In this document: piece after piece, positions 54,195 to 64,000 of the stretch
How positions within the stretch are numbered: position 1 is the stretch's first letter
Layout: every line of letters begins with the position of its first letter
Source: Vandiemenella viatica
Lineage: Eukaryota; Arthropoda; Insecta; Orthoptera; Morabidae
DNA length: 64,000 nucleotides
NCBI GenBank assembly: GCA_031002005.1
Contig: JARYHS010011408.1
Coordinates: 221,815,473 to 221,879,472 of the forward strand
Direction: 5' to 3'
Program-made: the position numbers and the translations under genes
The notes under the pieces: model-generated
The model's input: the letters and a program-made list of their open reading frames with translations, nothing else
Told to the model about the DNA's origin: nothing
Database searches by the model: none

Positions 54195-54892
54195 CTGCAA
54201 AAAAGAAATCTAGCTTTATAAAATGCTGAAATCAAGGTAGTTTCAACTAAATTTCATTTGCATTTTGAATATTGTTTAAATAGAATGTTTAAATTATCTT
54301 TAATTAAATTTCCTTTTCTTATGAATTTCACGGCAGGAAAAATAATTATGATGACTAAAAATTATATCAATATTACTAATTTATGAAAATAAGCTCTTAT
54401 TAAATGTAGCATAAAGAAGAACAATGCTTTTTTGTATAACACACACATGTAAATGTGTATGGTCTTATGACCTAGTGACACGCATTCTGCTGTCATGGCT
54501 GGGCCTAAAGTTTAGCATGGATCTTGAACTATATAGCATAATAACTTACACCATTCAAACAAAGAAACGACCATGTAAATGCCTGGTTGCACTAAGATTT
54601 GAATTCAGATTTGAGAATTTGCAAAGCAAGCTTCTTATCAACATAGCAATAACATGGAATGATATAAACAGTCATCATCAACCAGTAAGGAATAGAATAA
54701 AACAATCTAAAGAGGAGTTTCTTACTAATAAAACTGCAATTAGCTGTTCCTGAAATGCACAAAAAAATTTTTTTTTTAAATGTTGGCATGCATTTTGAAA
54801 TATGCATAAAGAATAAACATATTGAAAAGAAAAATTGTTAGATTATAAGTGTTTGCTGGGGTTGTGTATAATGTTAACTGTGACCTGAGGAT

Positions 54893-54965
54893 GTACTGTA
54901 TTGCACTCACCAACCAGCTGAAAACTTCAGTGGGTGAAGGTATGTCTTAAATAAAGTTCACTATA
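54893..54965 (+). repeat. PLE tail-like fragment
   Basis: CCTGAGGATGTACTG, CTGAAAACTT and GTCTTAAATAAAGTTCACTA resemble 3' tails of Penelope-like elements that carry hammerhead-like motifs. CTGAGGA fits the CTGANGA box; a clear stem II is not seen. Confidence 0.35.
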
Positions 54966-56620
54966 GACTTTTATGAAATGTTCAATCCATATATTCTTTC
55001 AAAATTGTTACATCATATGGTAACCAAATTTATGGCATCAAACTTCTTTTTCAAAATAAAGAAATGCAGGTATAAACCCTGATACAAGCCACAAGCAATT
55101 ACTGATGATCCCCTAACAGAACAAAGTTGGCATAAATCACTTCCCCACTATCTGTTAAATCTGAGCTAAGATGGCTGCCTAGACCACATCATTTCTGCCT
55201 AACACTTCCTGCTTCTTCTCCACACATCGCACCAAATGGGCAGCGATTATCACCCGTCCAAGTGCCTTCAAACAACTGCCTCCACCACGGGTTTCGGGGC
55301 TCTATTTATAAAAGGCCTCACGTCTTGTGCAATCTTCTGGGGATTTTTACACCATGAAACTTTATTTTTACTCTGATCTACTTGTAATTTTTGTGGTAGA
55401 TAGCCCATTCCCTAAATGTTAAAATGAATCCTTATAAAAATTTCTCTAGCTTCAGTCGTTTGACTGTAAACAATTATTAAAGTGACAAACCATAAAATTT
55501 TCTTTAATTTGTTACTATGGTGGTGATTCTTATTTTAAAATGATCTATCCCTCCTTCCCGATCTTTTGATCTACAAACCGGCTTGTTTACAATTTTCTAT
55601 CTTAGTGTAATATCTCTGATATTAGCGTTTATAAAGATGAGGTAAAGTTTCTGTGTACTGACATCCTGGAGATGGGGAGAGCATTCCTAGACAGTAGCTC
55701 TAGGGTAGAAAGTGAAAGTACTGACAGAATCACCACAAGTGGCTGCAGCCTTCAACAACACCCTCAACATGGAAGAGAACAAAGAGAGAGGGGTAAAACT
55801 ACCATAAGATGACTATACAAGACAGTTTCTGCAAGCAGTACAGCATCCACTACCACCTCAATTGTGACCCCAGTATCACCTACAGAAGCACAGGCTTTAA
55901 TCCCAGCGCCACAGCTCCAGACGTCACCTAAAGACGACTTAAAGTGGCAACACCGAACTTTTACATGAATTGCAGGCCATACCTGGGGTCTATACGTCAT
56001 CTCCTGAGGTTCCAGCTAGTACCTCTCTATATTTCACAGTTAAGTAACAAAGTTGCACTAGTCACTTTATCATCTCATCAGCTTCTGGGCTTAAATACTT
56101 TAAGGAAGTAACTGCAGGACTTTGCATCCCTAGATCTTCTACCATCAAAAGATCTCTAATTAAATCCTCCCACAGTGTGGGGCTTGTCTATACACTCAGT
56201 GTTTTAACCAGCTTGTCTATCTTATATACACCCGCTTCCCAATGAACTTGTCTAGAAGTGGGCACAACTCTAACAAAAATACTAACTGCGACATGAACCC
56301 GTGTCCCCCAAATCCTAGAGGAGCTTCACAGCTTTCAGAGGGTCTCCGGAATGAGACATTAGTGCAATCCTAAAATGTGTCTAAATTTAAAGTTTCTTTA
56401 TTTTATATCGCCCAAAGTATTTATGTTACTAAGCTAAAGTATGTTTTAAACACTTCAGGGTGCAATAACTGCTAATTAACCTCCTTCATACAGTTTCAAC
56501 ATTTCAATTTAAAATCTATTTCTAACTCTATCAACCTTCGCCTGCCATTTTTCCATATTTGTTATTAATTTACTTTTTCTTGTGAGAATTAAGGCATTAT
56601 TTCTTGTAGCTTTGATATGA
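54966..56620. other. Unassigned stretch, possible retroelement terminal region
   Basis: The patch 55180-55330 shares loose similarity with 59600-59760 (CAACTGCCTCCACCACGGG and GAAACTGCCTCCACAAGG, each followed by TATTTATA). They may be copies of one element's end. No coding region is recognised, and frames at 55764-56000 lack motifs. Confidence 0.3.
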
Positions 56621-56621
56621 C

Positions 56622-56690
56622 AGCTCACCTGATGAAGGCAGTGGAGGTAGTTGTCGAACATTGTTAAATAAAGAGTAAAATAAAGAAATT
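56622..56690 (+). ncRNA. Hammerhead-like motif in a PLE-type tail
   Basis: A perfect CTGATGA box (56629-56635) is followed by a stem candidate GGCA with TGTC and then GTCGAACATTGTTAAATAAAG. This is the order CTGATGA, stem II, GAAA of hammerhead ribozymes, but one A of the GAAA box is missing. Probably the surviving 3' tail of a lost Penelope-like element. Confidence 0.4.
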
Positions 56691-57365
56691 ATCCAGCAGA
56701 AAACCCGTTAAGGATTCATTTCATTACTTTTTCTTCATTTTGGCCAAAATACTGCATGGATCTTCACAAAAACTTTCTCATTATATTCAGAAAAATTCTA
56801 CTTTGTTTTAAATATACTTTCCAGTCTGTATCTAGCTGAATTATACTAGATCAAAACTATGTTTTCCTCCAAAAATCATCATTTTCCCACAAAAATATTG
56901 CTTAACCTTTACCTACAGATTCTAAATTATTGCACATTGTAGTTTAAAATTCGATGCATCTTTTGAGCTATAAATATTTCTTGTATCTTGAAAACTCAGA
57001 GCTTTTGGATTATTTAACTATTTTTCCCGGTAGGTATAAACATGTTAATTTCAAATATCTCTTCTGTACTCTTTTCTACCCTTGAAGTGCCATATGTTGT
57101 TTTAATCACCTCTGAACATTAAAGTAGTATTTTCTATCCAAAATTAGGAAATTTTTACAAATCTTTATTATTGCATTTTACTGTTTACTCCTACTTATCA
57201 CTTGAAAACTGTAAGAAAATTATTTTAAACATCCTTTACTGTTGGATTGATATTAGCACAAAACTCTTTAAACTATTTTTGATCATTTATTAACAAAAAT
57301 TTATGTTATGTTACAAAATGAAATAATATGAATGCACATGACAAGTGAAAGAAACTGGCTATAAA
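56691..57365. other. Unassigned AT-rich stretch
   Basis: No gene, inverted repeat or known transposon seen. Confidence 0.3.
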
Positions 57366-57725
57366 ACTAGATCAGGATTTGAAACATGGCACCCACATTA
57401 CTTGTATTAAATAAAGAAGTTTGAGGGGTGCAAAGGATGGCTCCTAAATTTGTTTGCAGAAATTACCATAAAATACATTTCACAAATGACATGATTAAAC
57501 AGCTCGATTAGAGGTTATTGGAATATAGGAAGTGGGTGAAGGCAGTTTGTGGATATGTATAACAACTGATGATGCAGTGAGAACTGGACAGAAACTGGAT
57601 GAAGAACTGGAGCATTTCTGTGGAAATAAACAGAGGAACATTACTATAAATCAGAACTTAATTTCAGGTTTTAGAGAGTGGAATAGTAATGATTTGTGGG
57701 TTAGAGGGTATCTGAATATTGAGAG
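57366..57725 (+). pseudogene. LINE B relic, 3' portion
   Basis: GVQRMAPKFVCRNYHKIHF and NDMIKQLD match the C-terminal block seen at 30930-31020. Heavily mutated. Confidence 0.6.
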
Positions 57726-58429
57726 GTGAAGTACAATACACCTCAAAAGTGATAAAATTTAAAATAAAAATGTGCTTTATAGAAAAGTAGGTGTATACAA
57801 TAATATCCACTTGGGCATAAGCACTTAATAATGATGGTGATGGTAATAAAATGGTAAAAAAGATGAGATAGGACACATAAACTAGAATCAAGCACAATAC
57901 TGTCAAGCAACCTGTAAGTAGGGGAAAAAAGAAACAACAACTTTCTTTAAATACGATATAAGAAAAGCAAACTCAATACATTAAAATACAGAATATTATT
58001 TTGAGATGACACCCATGGATATCAAATAACATTAAAACACAAAAGGTAGAAATTATATATTCATCCAATAAATTCTTATTCTTAATCCTGAAAATTCTGT
58101 ATACATATTTGAGAAATTGGCATATAATGATGCAAAATGAATGCCTCTACAAAAACATGAACACTATAGTATTTTACACAGTTAGTAAATAGTAAAATAA
58201 TTTACCTACACATACTGTGTCAGTGACATCAGTTGATACATTTAAATATATTTTAAATATGTTCCAAGAAACAATAACAAATTAAAAACTAGTAATAAAT
58301 TTTGAGCACAATCACTGATCATTTATATTGTATTTGTCTTAAATATGTGTGAGGAAAATTAGTTACATGTATTTATGTGAGGTAATTCGTTTTATACTCA
58401 GTTAGTTTAAGATAGTTCCAGTGAACAGC
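57726..58429. other. Unassigned AT-rich stretch
   Basis: Overlapping minus-strand hydrophobic frames at 57664-57940 are low-complexity and not convincing. Nothing else is seen. Confidence 0.3.
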
Positions 58430-58700
58430 ACAATGAATGACAAGTTGACACTGTAGCACTGGATCTCTTCATGGAATTTGACAGAGTTAACCATAAAAAG
58501 TCAATAGATAAGGTAAAAACCATTATTGTTGATGAAAAAGTTACTTGTTGTGTACAGGATTTCTTAAAAGATAGAAATCAAAGAGTTAGTGTAGGAAATT
58601 GTCATGCTTTCTTGCTGTTAGGGGTGACTATACACAACAGATTGCATCAAGCTCTGACCATTATTGGTACAGGTTATACTACTTGAATCAGGTTTTCTTG
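58430..58700 (+). pseudogene. LINE B relic, RT portion
   Basis: MEFDRVNHKKSIDKVKTIIV followed by CVQDFLKDRNQRVSVGN matches the DFSKAFDRVNH block and the following text of the family at 48400-48570. Confidence 0.68.
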
Positions 58701-59004
58701 AAAATTGGTTCCTAAACTTTTAATTGCCGGTGGTAAGTTGCACAGTCAAATAAAAACTAAGTTCCTCAAAGAGTGTATATTCTGATTTTTTTTTTACCTT
58801 AACTAGTGTCAGTCCAGGGAAAGGCATCTGAAGACAGCAGATAGATTCAACTAACTTATGTCCACAACTTCAATGAAGCTCTCACATCTCCCCCCCCCCC
58901 CCAAAAAGTAAAGAAAACCTTAAATAACCCTATTAGTTCATGGTAATATTTGATGTAGTTCACTATTGTCTGCTAAATGAATGATGATGGTGTATATGTT
59001 TCAA

Positions 59005-59580
59005 AAATCTGCACTTGTTGGAGAGAGTGATGAGAGGATGTACGAGAGAAGTAAGAGAATTGGGTTACAAAAATTTGCTTGAATATGGTAGTATAGTATG
59101 GGACCCACATTATGAGTATCAAAAACAGGAGTTAGAGAGGGTGTAAAAAAGGGCTGCTAGATTTGTTTCTGGAAATTACTGCAAAACGCAATCAGTAACA
59201 GATATGATAAAAGAGCTGAAATGGAATTTATTGGGAGACAGGAGGGGGTGAACAGGGTCATGGGAGTGTACAAGGTGTGTATTGGTGATGAGGCATGGTG
59301 TAAGAATTAAAAGTAATGCATGTATGGGAAAAAATTACCATGACCACAAGCTGGTACTCGATTTCGGGCACAAGGGTGTAGGAAGATTCTCTATTTTAGG
59401 TAAGGGTATCAGGGACTGGAGTAAGTTACCAAGAGAAATTATGAATAATTTACCAAAAACGTGAAAGAATTTGAAGTTAAAATTTGTACAGAGCAAATGT
59501 AGGTGGGTGCAGGAAAGGGGGAAGATGGGTGTTAGGAAATGTGCTCTATTGCAATTTTAATTAAATATTATATATTATTA
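59005..59580 (+). pseudogene. LINE B relic, 3' end
   Basis: ERVMRGCTREVRELGYK-like sequence, then WDPHYEYQKQELERV-like text, and frame 59282-59464 with GVRIKSNACMGKNYHDHKLV and IRDWSKLPREIMNNLPKT. It ends near GAAATGTGCTCTATTGCAAT, the family 3' signature. Orientation and order suggest it belongs with 58430-58700, separated by about 300 bp. Confidence 0.75.
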
Positions 59581-60084
59581 TAATATGAAATTTTTTTATA
59601 AGTCCCAGACACTTCGGCCAAATTCTATCACACGCATGGTGGCTATGACAAGCATGTCCTATCCCGACCAAGTACTGCTGGAAACTGCCTCCACAAGGAA
59701 ACATGGGATCCCTATTTATAGTCTTGGCTAATCTTCAGCTGTACTGTTCCATAACACGGGGGTAACCCTGCAGGGAAATACTATTCCCCTGTGAATTACA
59801 AAAATCCTTTATTTTATGGTACACTATTTTTAATCAGATCTTTCCAAAACTTTTATATCTCTTAGTCTGATTTATTCCCAATCTTTTAAGTTATTGCACA
59901 TTTCCTTGTAATTACCCTTGTTTAATTCCTAAAAGTCACACATGCTGGTGTAATCAAGTTTCAATACTAAAATCTCATTTTTCATCCTTTAATATCAAAT
60001 TAATATTGAACTGTTATGTTATCATTATTAAATAAATTTTTCTCTCTTATTTAATTCTTGTTAGGCCTAGATGTTGATGAGGAT

Positions 60085-62530
60085 TTGCAACACTCTGCCT
60101 AAACTGTGAACATAGAAGTTCATGACCTGTGTAACCTTCTGGTACCTTAATATTTAATAATTTGGGCGCCACGGGTTTGTATTATGATCCCCAAACATGA
60201 AGGGTATAATGAAATAAGTTCTCTTGACACAGTTTTTGAATCACACAATGCTTATATTCTTGAAAGTTCACTCATATATTGTCAGTAACAGAATAGCAGA
60301 TAAAACATCAGACAACAGTTCCATTGAAGACTGACAGATTAAGCACATTCATACAAGAAGACAAATTCACTAAGTCCCCCTAACGTTAGTGAGGAACGAT
60401 TACGGCATGTTACGACGTGCCGTAACAACTTCCGCATGGGGCAGATCGCTCTGCAAACTGACACGAAGTTACCTTTTAGATAACTATCGAAAGACTGGAA
60501 AAATTCAAGATGGCTGCAGGGACCTTTATAAGCTTTTAAATTCCTATGAAGTCAGCAAATTCTTTCAGGAATTAATATCTCCCAATACACTAAATGGTTT
60601 AACCTGCAAATACTGCAAGGTCATCGTGTGATCTATCTATTTTAATTTAATTCAGCATTCAAAAGGATTTCCATAAGATTAACCGTGAAGTCTCTTCTGT
60701 CACCAGCTTGGCAGAATTTGACACACTCCAACAACAATTAGCAACAATCTATCTTCAAAATTTTAATTATCTCACAAATGCATAAACTTTTTGCCAAAAC
60801 CATTATATATTCATAATCCTCTCACTTTAGGCTATTTACTGATATAAATTTCTCAATTATATTGCTTTTAGTTAAAAACTTAATTTTTTTTTCTTAATTA
60901 AAACCGCAAATTAATTTTTTTCCAAATTAGTTAATTTTACTATCAAAATCTTCTAGGCAGTGCTGAATATAGCTGGTGATAAAATATTAGCTGTGACTTT
61001 ACTCAATTCAAAGTTATTCAAAATCTTAAATGCTTGCTTTCCTCGTGTTTCAAAACATAAACAAACCAAATTATCTCTTAAACAAAATTTTTTGGGACAT
61101 AATTAATAGACTTAGAAATAATTATTATAGCGATTTTTCACTGTGGAAATGAATGCAGGAAAATCCATTCCATTTGAAAATTACTTAATGCGAAATTTCT
61201 CTGTTCTGCATAAGCGACTTCAAAATCGAACTATAGAGTATATTACTGCTGGGGATAGATAGTGGGAATGCTTTTGGTGAACTATAGTATAAGGCACCCT
61301 TTAGTTCACGAAGGGCATTCCCACTAGCCATCCCCAGTAGTAAAATATTCTATAAATCGATTTTGAAGTCGCTTATGCTGGACTTAGAAATTTCGAGAAG
61401 AGTAATTGTCAACTTGAAGAAATTTCCCTGTATTCATTTCCACAGTTAGAACTCATCATTAGAATCATTTTAAAGTGTATTCATTACATCGGGAAAAATT
61501 TATTTTACGAGATAATTTAGTTTGTTCACGTTTTGAAACACGTGATCAGAAAAGTAAAAAGCTAAGATTCGAGATATCTTCGAATTGAGTAAAGCTACAG
61601 CTGAACTTTTATCACCAGCTATAGTCAGCATTGTTCCAGATATTTTGGTAGTAAAATTAACTAATTTGGCAAAGTTTAATTAGCAGTTTTAATTAAGAAA
61701 ATAATGAACTTTTTAACTAAAAGGAATACTTATTTGAAATTTATATCAGTAGATAGCCCAAATTGAGATGATTACGAACATATAGTGGTTTTGGTAAAAA
61801 AATTTAAGCATTTGTCAGATAATTAAGTTTTAAAGATAGATTGTCACGGATTGTTGTTGAAGCACATAAAAATTCTGCTAAGTTGGTCACATGATGACTT
61901 CAGTTTTAAGATTATAGAAACCCTTTTGAATGTCAAATTAAATTAAAACAGATAGAACATTAGGAAGCCCCTGTAAAAATTTCAAGTTAAACTATTTAGT
62001 ACTTTTGGAGATATTAATTAAAGAAAAAGTTGCTTACGTCATAGGCTCTGAGAAGACTATAAAAGATCTTACAGCGAGCTCAGATTGTCTCACTCCGCTA
62101 TATATTTTCAAAGAAGTAGCTTCGTAATATTTAGTCTCATTATTTCACCGGAAAGTGATCGCGCAACTCTGCGCTAATTAGCGGAGCGAATTGTTGTACG
62201 GTAGCGGTTTTGGCAAATTCCAGCATGCTGTAGAACTCACTAATGTTAGGGGACTTGTGAGTTTTTGTCTTCTCATATGATTGTGCTTAACCTGTAATCT
62301 TGAATGAAACTGTTGGTCGATGCTTTATCAACATATCTGGTACTGACAATGTACAAGTGAACTTTTCCAAGAATATAAATATTTTGTTACTCTGAAGCTG
62401 TGTCAAGTGAACTTATTTCAATTACCCTTCGTATTTGGGGTTTAAATACGAATGTGTGGCAGCCGATTCATTTAATATTATAGGTACTAGAAGACTACAC
62501 ATGGTCATGAACTTATTAGTCACAGTAACA
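60085..62530. repeat. Large palindrome built from two 1.2-kb repeat units
   Basis: The left arm (about 60085-61286) and right arm (about 61299-62530) are inverted copies with moderate divergence. Inner ends are GGGAATGCTTTTGGTGAACT and its inverse AGTTCACGAAGGGCATTCCC. A single unit occurs at 32582-33745. Arms contain TATAAAAG-like boxes (62070 on plus; TTTATAAGC near 60520). No coding capacity. TAAGGCACCC sits at the centre, and its inverse GGGTACCTTACA at 62545-62556 hints that the unit has short inverted ends. Confidence 0.8.
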
Positions 62531-62556
62531 TCTTGCCTGACAAAAGGGTACCTTAC

Positions 62557-63039
62557 ATCCTGCTTTTATCTTCCTAGCTCTTTTATTTAAAAATTCAAAT
62601 TCATTACTCTGCTAAAAACATATTTGTAAATTACTTATCTACTCCAATTTTATTCGTATACAGCTCCAACAAACAGTCATATTGAAATTTTCACTGTTTT
62701 CATTTATTAACAATTTTAAATTTTGTGCTTTTTCTTTTGCTAGCCGCATGCACATGGCAAAATACTACTTGAAATTGAAATATCTCTTTATAAAAAATTC
62801 TTAGCCTATACATGTTACAACTCAAATTGGTCATAATTCTAAGATTTGTTAGTGAACATGGAAGCAAAAAATTGAGTTAACATAAAATTTTCACTTTTAG
62901 CTTTTCTGTTTCTTTCCGAAAATGGTTAGAATTCGAGCTGAAAAGTGTTTAATTATTCAGAAAATGGTTATAAAAGTTATTTTGTATATGAATTATATGT
63001 AATAGGCCTCCTACTAAACGATTTAAGTAAGATAATAAA
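62557..63039. other. Unassigned AT-rich stretch
   Basis: No gene or repeat recognised. Confidence 0.3.
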
Positions 63040-63145
63040 TGTATAACAAAATGCAGTATCAAAAGAGGTGGGAGTGAAAGAGGGTATGCTACAAGATAGC
63101 ATGTTGAAACCTGTTCATTAGTCTAATGAATGATTGTATTCGTTG
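63040..63145 (+). pseudogene. LINE B scrap, GPLL region
   Basis: GTATCAAAAGAGGTGGGAGTG followed by a CAAGATAGCATGTTGAAACC stretch matches the region around the PQGSILGPLL block at the gypsy insertion site of the 43-48 kb copy. About 100 bp. Confidence 0.55.
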
Positions 63146-63589
63146 TTTTAATAAATGAATGTGATTGCTCAGGGTTGCAATTGCCATTTTTTTTATTCTT
63201 TTAGAACTTGTTGTCTTCCATTAGGGAGAATTCCAATTAATTTCATGTGCTATTAACTTATTTTACCTCTGGTGTTGGAGGGCTCGGACGAAGTTAAAGT
63301 AAAACAAAACTAAGTATGAACATTAACAATCTTGTATAAAATCTTCTAAGGCTTTCCACTGAGGTAGCGAGTCAATGTAGGGTGATGTTTCCAAGCCTGT
63401 CTCCGGCTCCATCTTCCGGTGAAGTGTCGGATTTCTGGAAGCGTCCACGCTTAAAAGGCCTTTGTTTGCCAGGTGACGTAAGTCACGTGCATCGGGGCCA
63501 ATCAGTGCACAGGTGGTGGGGCAGGGAAGGATCTGGTGGGATGGCTGGGTAATGGGGTAGGAGGCATGGTAGGGGTACAATCTTGTTAT

Positions 63590-63910
63590 TTGTGTAGAAA
63601 GGATACATAAATGACACCCAACACTTGCCAAAGTTGAAGGGAGGAGGGCAGCAGCTACATGAAATAATACACAAACACAATATTTAAGAGTTAACCATTT
63701 ATCAAGTTGAAAGAAACAATTGGTCTGACTGTGTTAAATGCAAGGCTTGCACAAGCTCATCCACTTGTTTCTATCAACTTGATAAAGGGTTAACACCAAA
63801 ATATTGTGATTTTTTTTTTTTTGCATTTTCGTAGTGATTTGTGTTGCTGGTGCCCTCCTTCCTCCAATTTTGGTGAGTGTTGGGTGTAATTTATCCATCC
63901 TTTCCACATT
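63590..63910. mobile_element. Foldback (MITE-like) element
   Basis: Two arms of about 120-130 bp face each other (63590-63720 and 63764-63910). Arm 1 has ACACCCAACACTTGCCAAAG and GTTAACCATTTATCAAGTTG. Arm 2, reversed, has ACACCCAACACTCACCAAAA and GTTAACCCTTTATCAAGTTG. About 44 bp separate them. Single-arm relatives occur near 30030, 35800 and 53665. Non-coding; the family is unknown to me. Confidence 0.75.
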
Positions 63911-64000
63911 AATATCACCTCGCAGCAGTTCTTTCATTCCACTGTTACTGATAATTTATTATTTTACTATCTAAATCATCATCCATCTAATAGTGACAAT

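Noticed and set aside
55764..56000. Minus-strand coding exon
   Set aside because: No splice sites or motif, and its composition follows the non-coding surroundings.
63323..63631. Minus-strand 102-residue frame
   Set aside because: It overlaps the edge of the foldback element and has no recognisable domain or splice signals.
1..64000. Bacterial or viral origin of the window
   Set aside because: Spliced host exons, SINEs, LINEs and eukaryotic transposons throughout; no prokaryotic gene organisation.

Overview
This is eukaryotic nuclear DNA, almost certainly from an insect or other arthropod with a large, transposon-rich genome. The evidence is tRNA-headed SINEs with an insect-type body, Tc1/mariner elements with TA target duplications, CR1/L2-like and Jockey/CR1-like LINEs, Penelope-like elements with GIY-YIG nucleases, hAT elements with 8-bp duplications, and a Ty3/gypsy element. 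The background is AT-rich. There are no operons, Shine-Dalgarno sites or CRISPR arrays. The order is not fixed by the sequence; a polyneopteran-like genome is only a guess.

One host gene crosses the window on the minus strand. Three exons are supported by splice sites and by an unbroken phase-0 reading frame: 54194-53971, 26325-26113 and 16939-16829. The protein resembles the ciliary dynein regulatory complex subunit DRC7 (CCDC135/lobo). The introns between them are about 27.6 kb and 9.2 kb, and nearly everything else in the window is mobile DNA inside or beside this gene. The 26113 donor is GC rather than GT.

Layout. 1.2-2.6 kb: mariner-type element with an intact DD41D transposase. 2.9-9.1 kb: decayed Penelope-like element (PLE) split by a young head-to-head inverted pair of another PLE (3211-8179) with an 11-bp target duplication. 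10.8-11.6 kb: second decayed PLE holding a SINE. 11.7-15.2 kb: hAT element with a broken DUF4371/ZMYM-like transposase. 16-23.5 kb: LINE fragments, SINEs and self-nested LINE pieces. 23.9-24.1 kb: phased cluster of heat-shock-element-like pentamers beside a TATA box. 27.4 kb: hAT-like MITE. 30.7-33.7 kb: LINE, mariner relic and a 1.2-kb repeat unit. 34.4-35.8 kb: second mariner-type element with 111-bp inverted repeats and a frameshifted DD46D transposase. 39.4-50.8 kb: one antisense LINE holding four separate insertions (a Jockey/CR1-like LINE, a gypsy element, a short LTR element and a hAT MITE), most with clear target duplications. 51.8-52.4 kb: Tc1 remnant. 57-64 kb: LINE pieces, a 2.4-kb palindrome made of the 1.2-kb unit, and a foldback element.

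The elements do not form a pathway. Together they give a relative insertion history: gypsy, the PLE pair and the DD41D element look youngest, and the LINE and first PLE relics oldest. No clearly new biological system was proven. The best leads are the inverted PLE composite with hammerhead-ribozyme-like tails, the heat-shock-element cluster, and the large palindrome.
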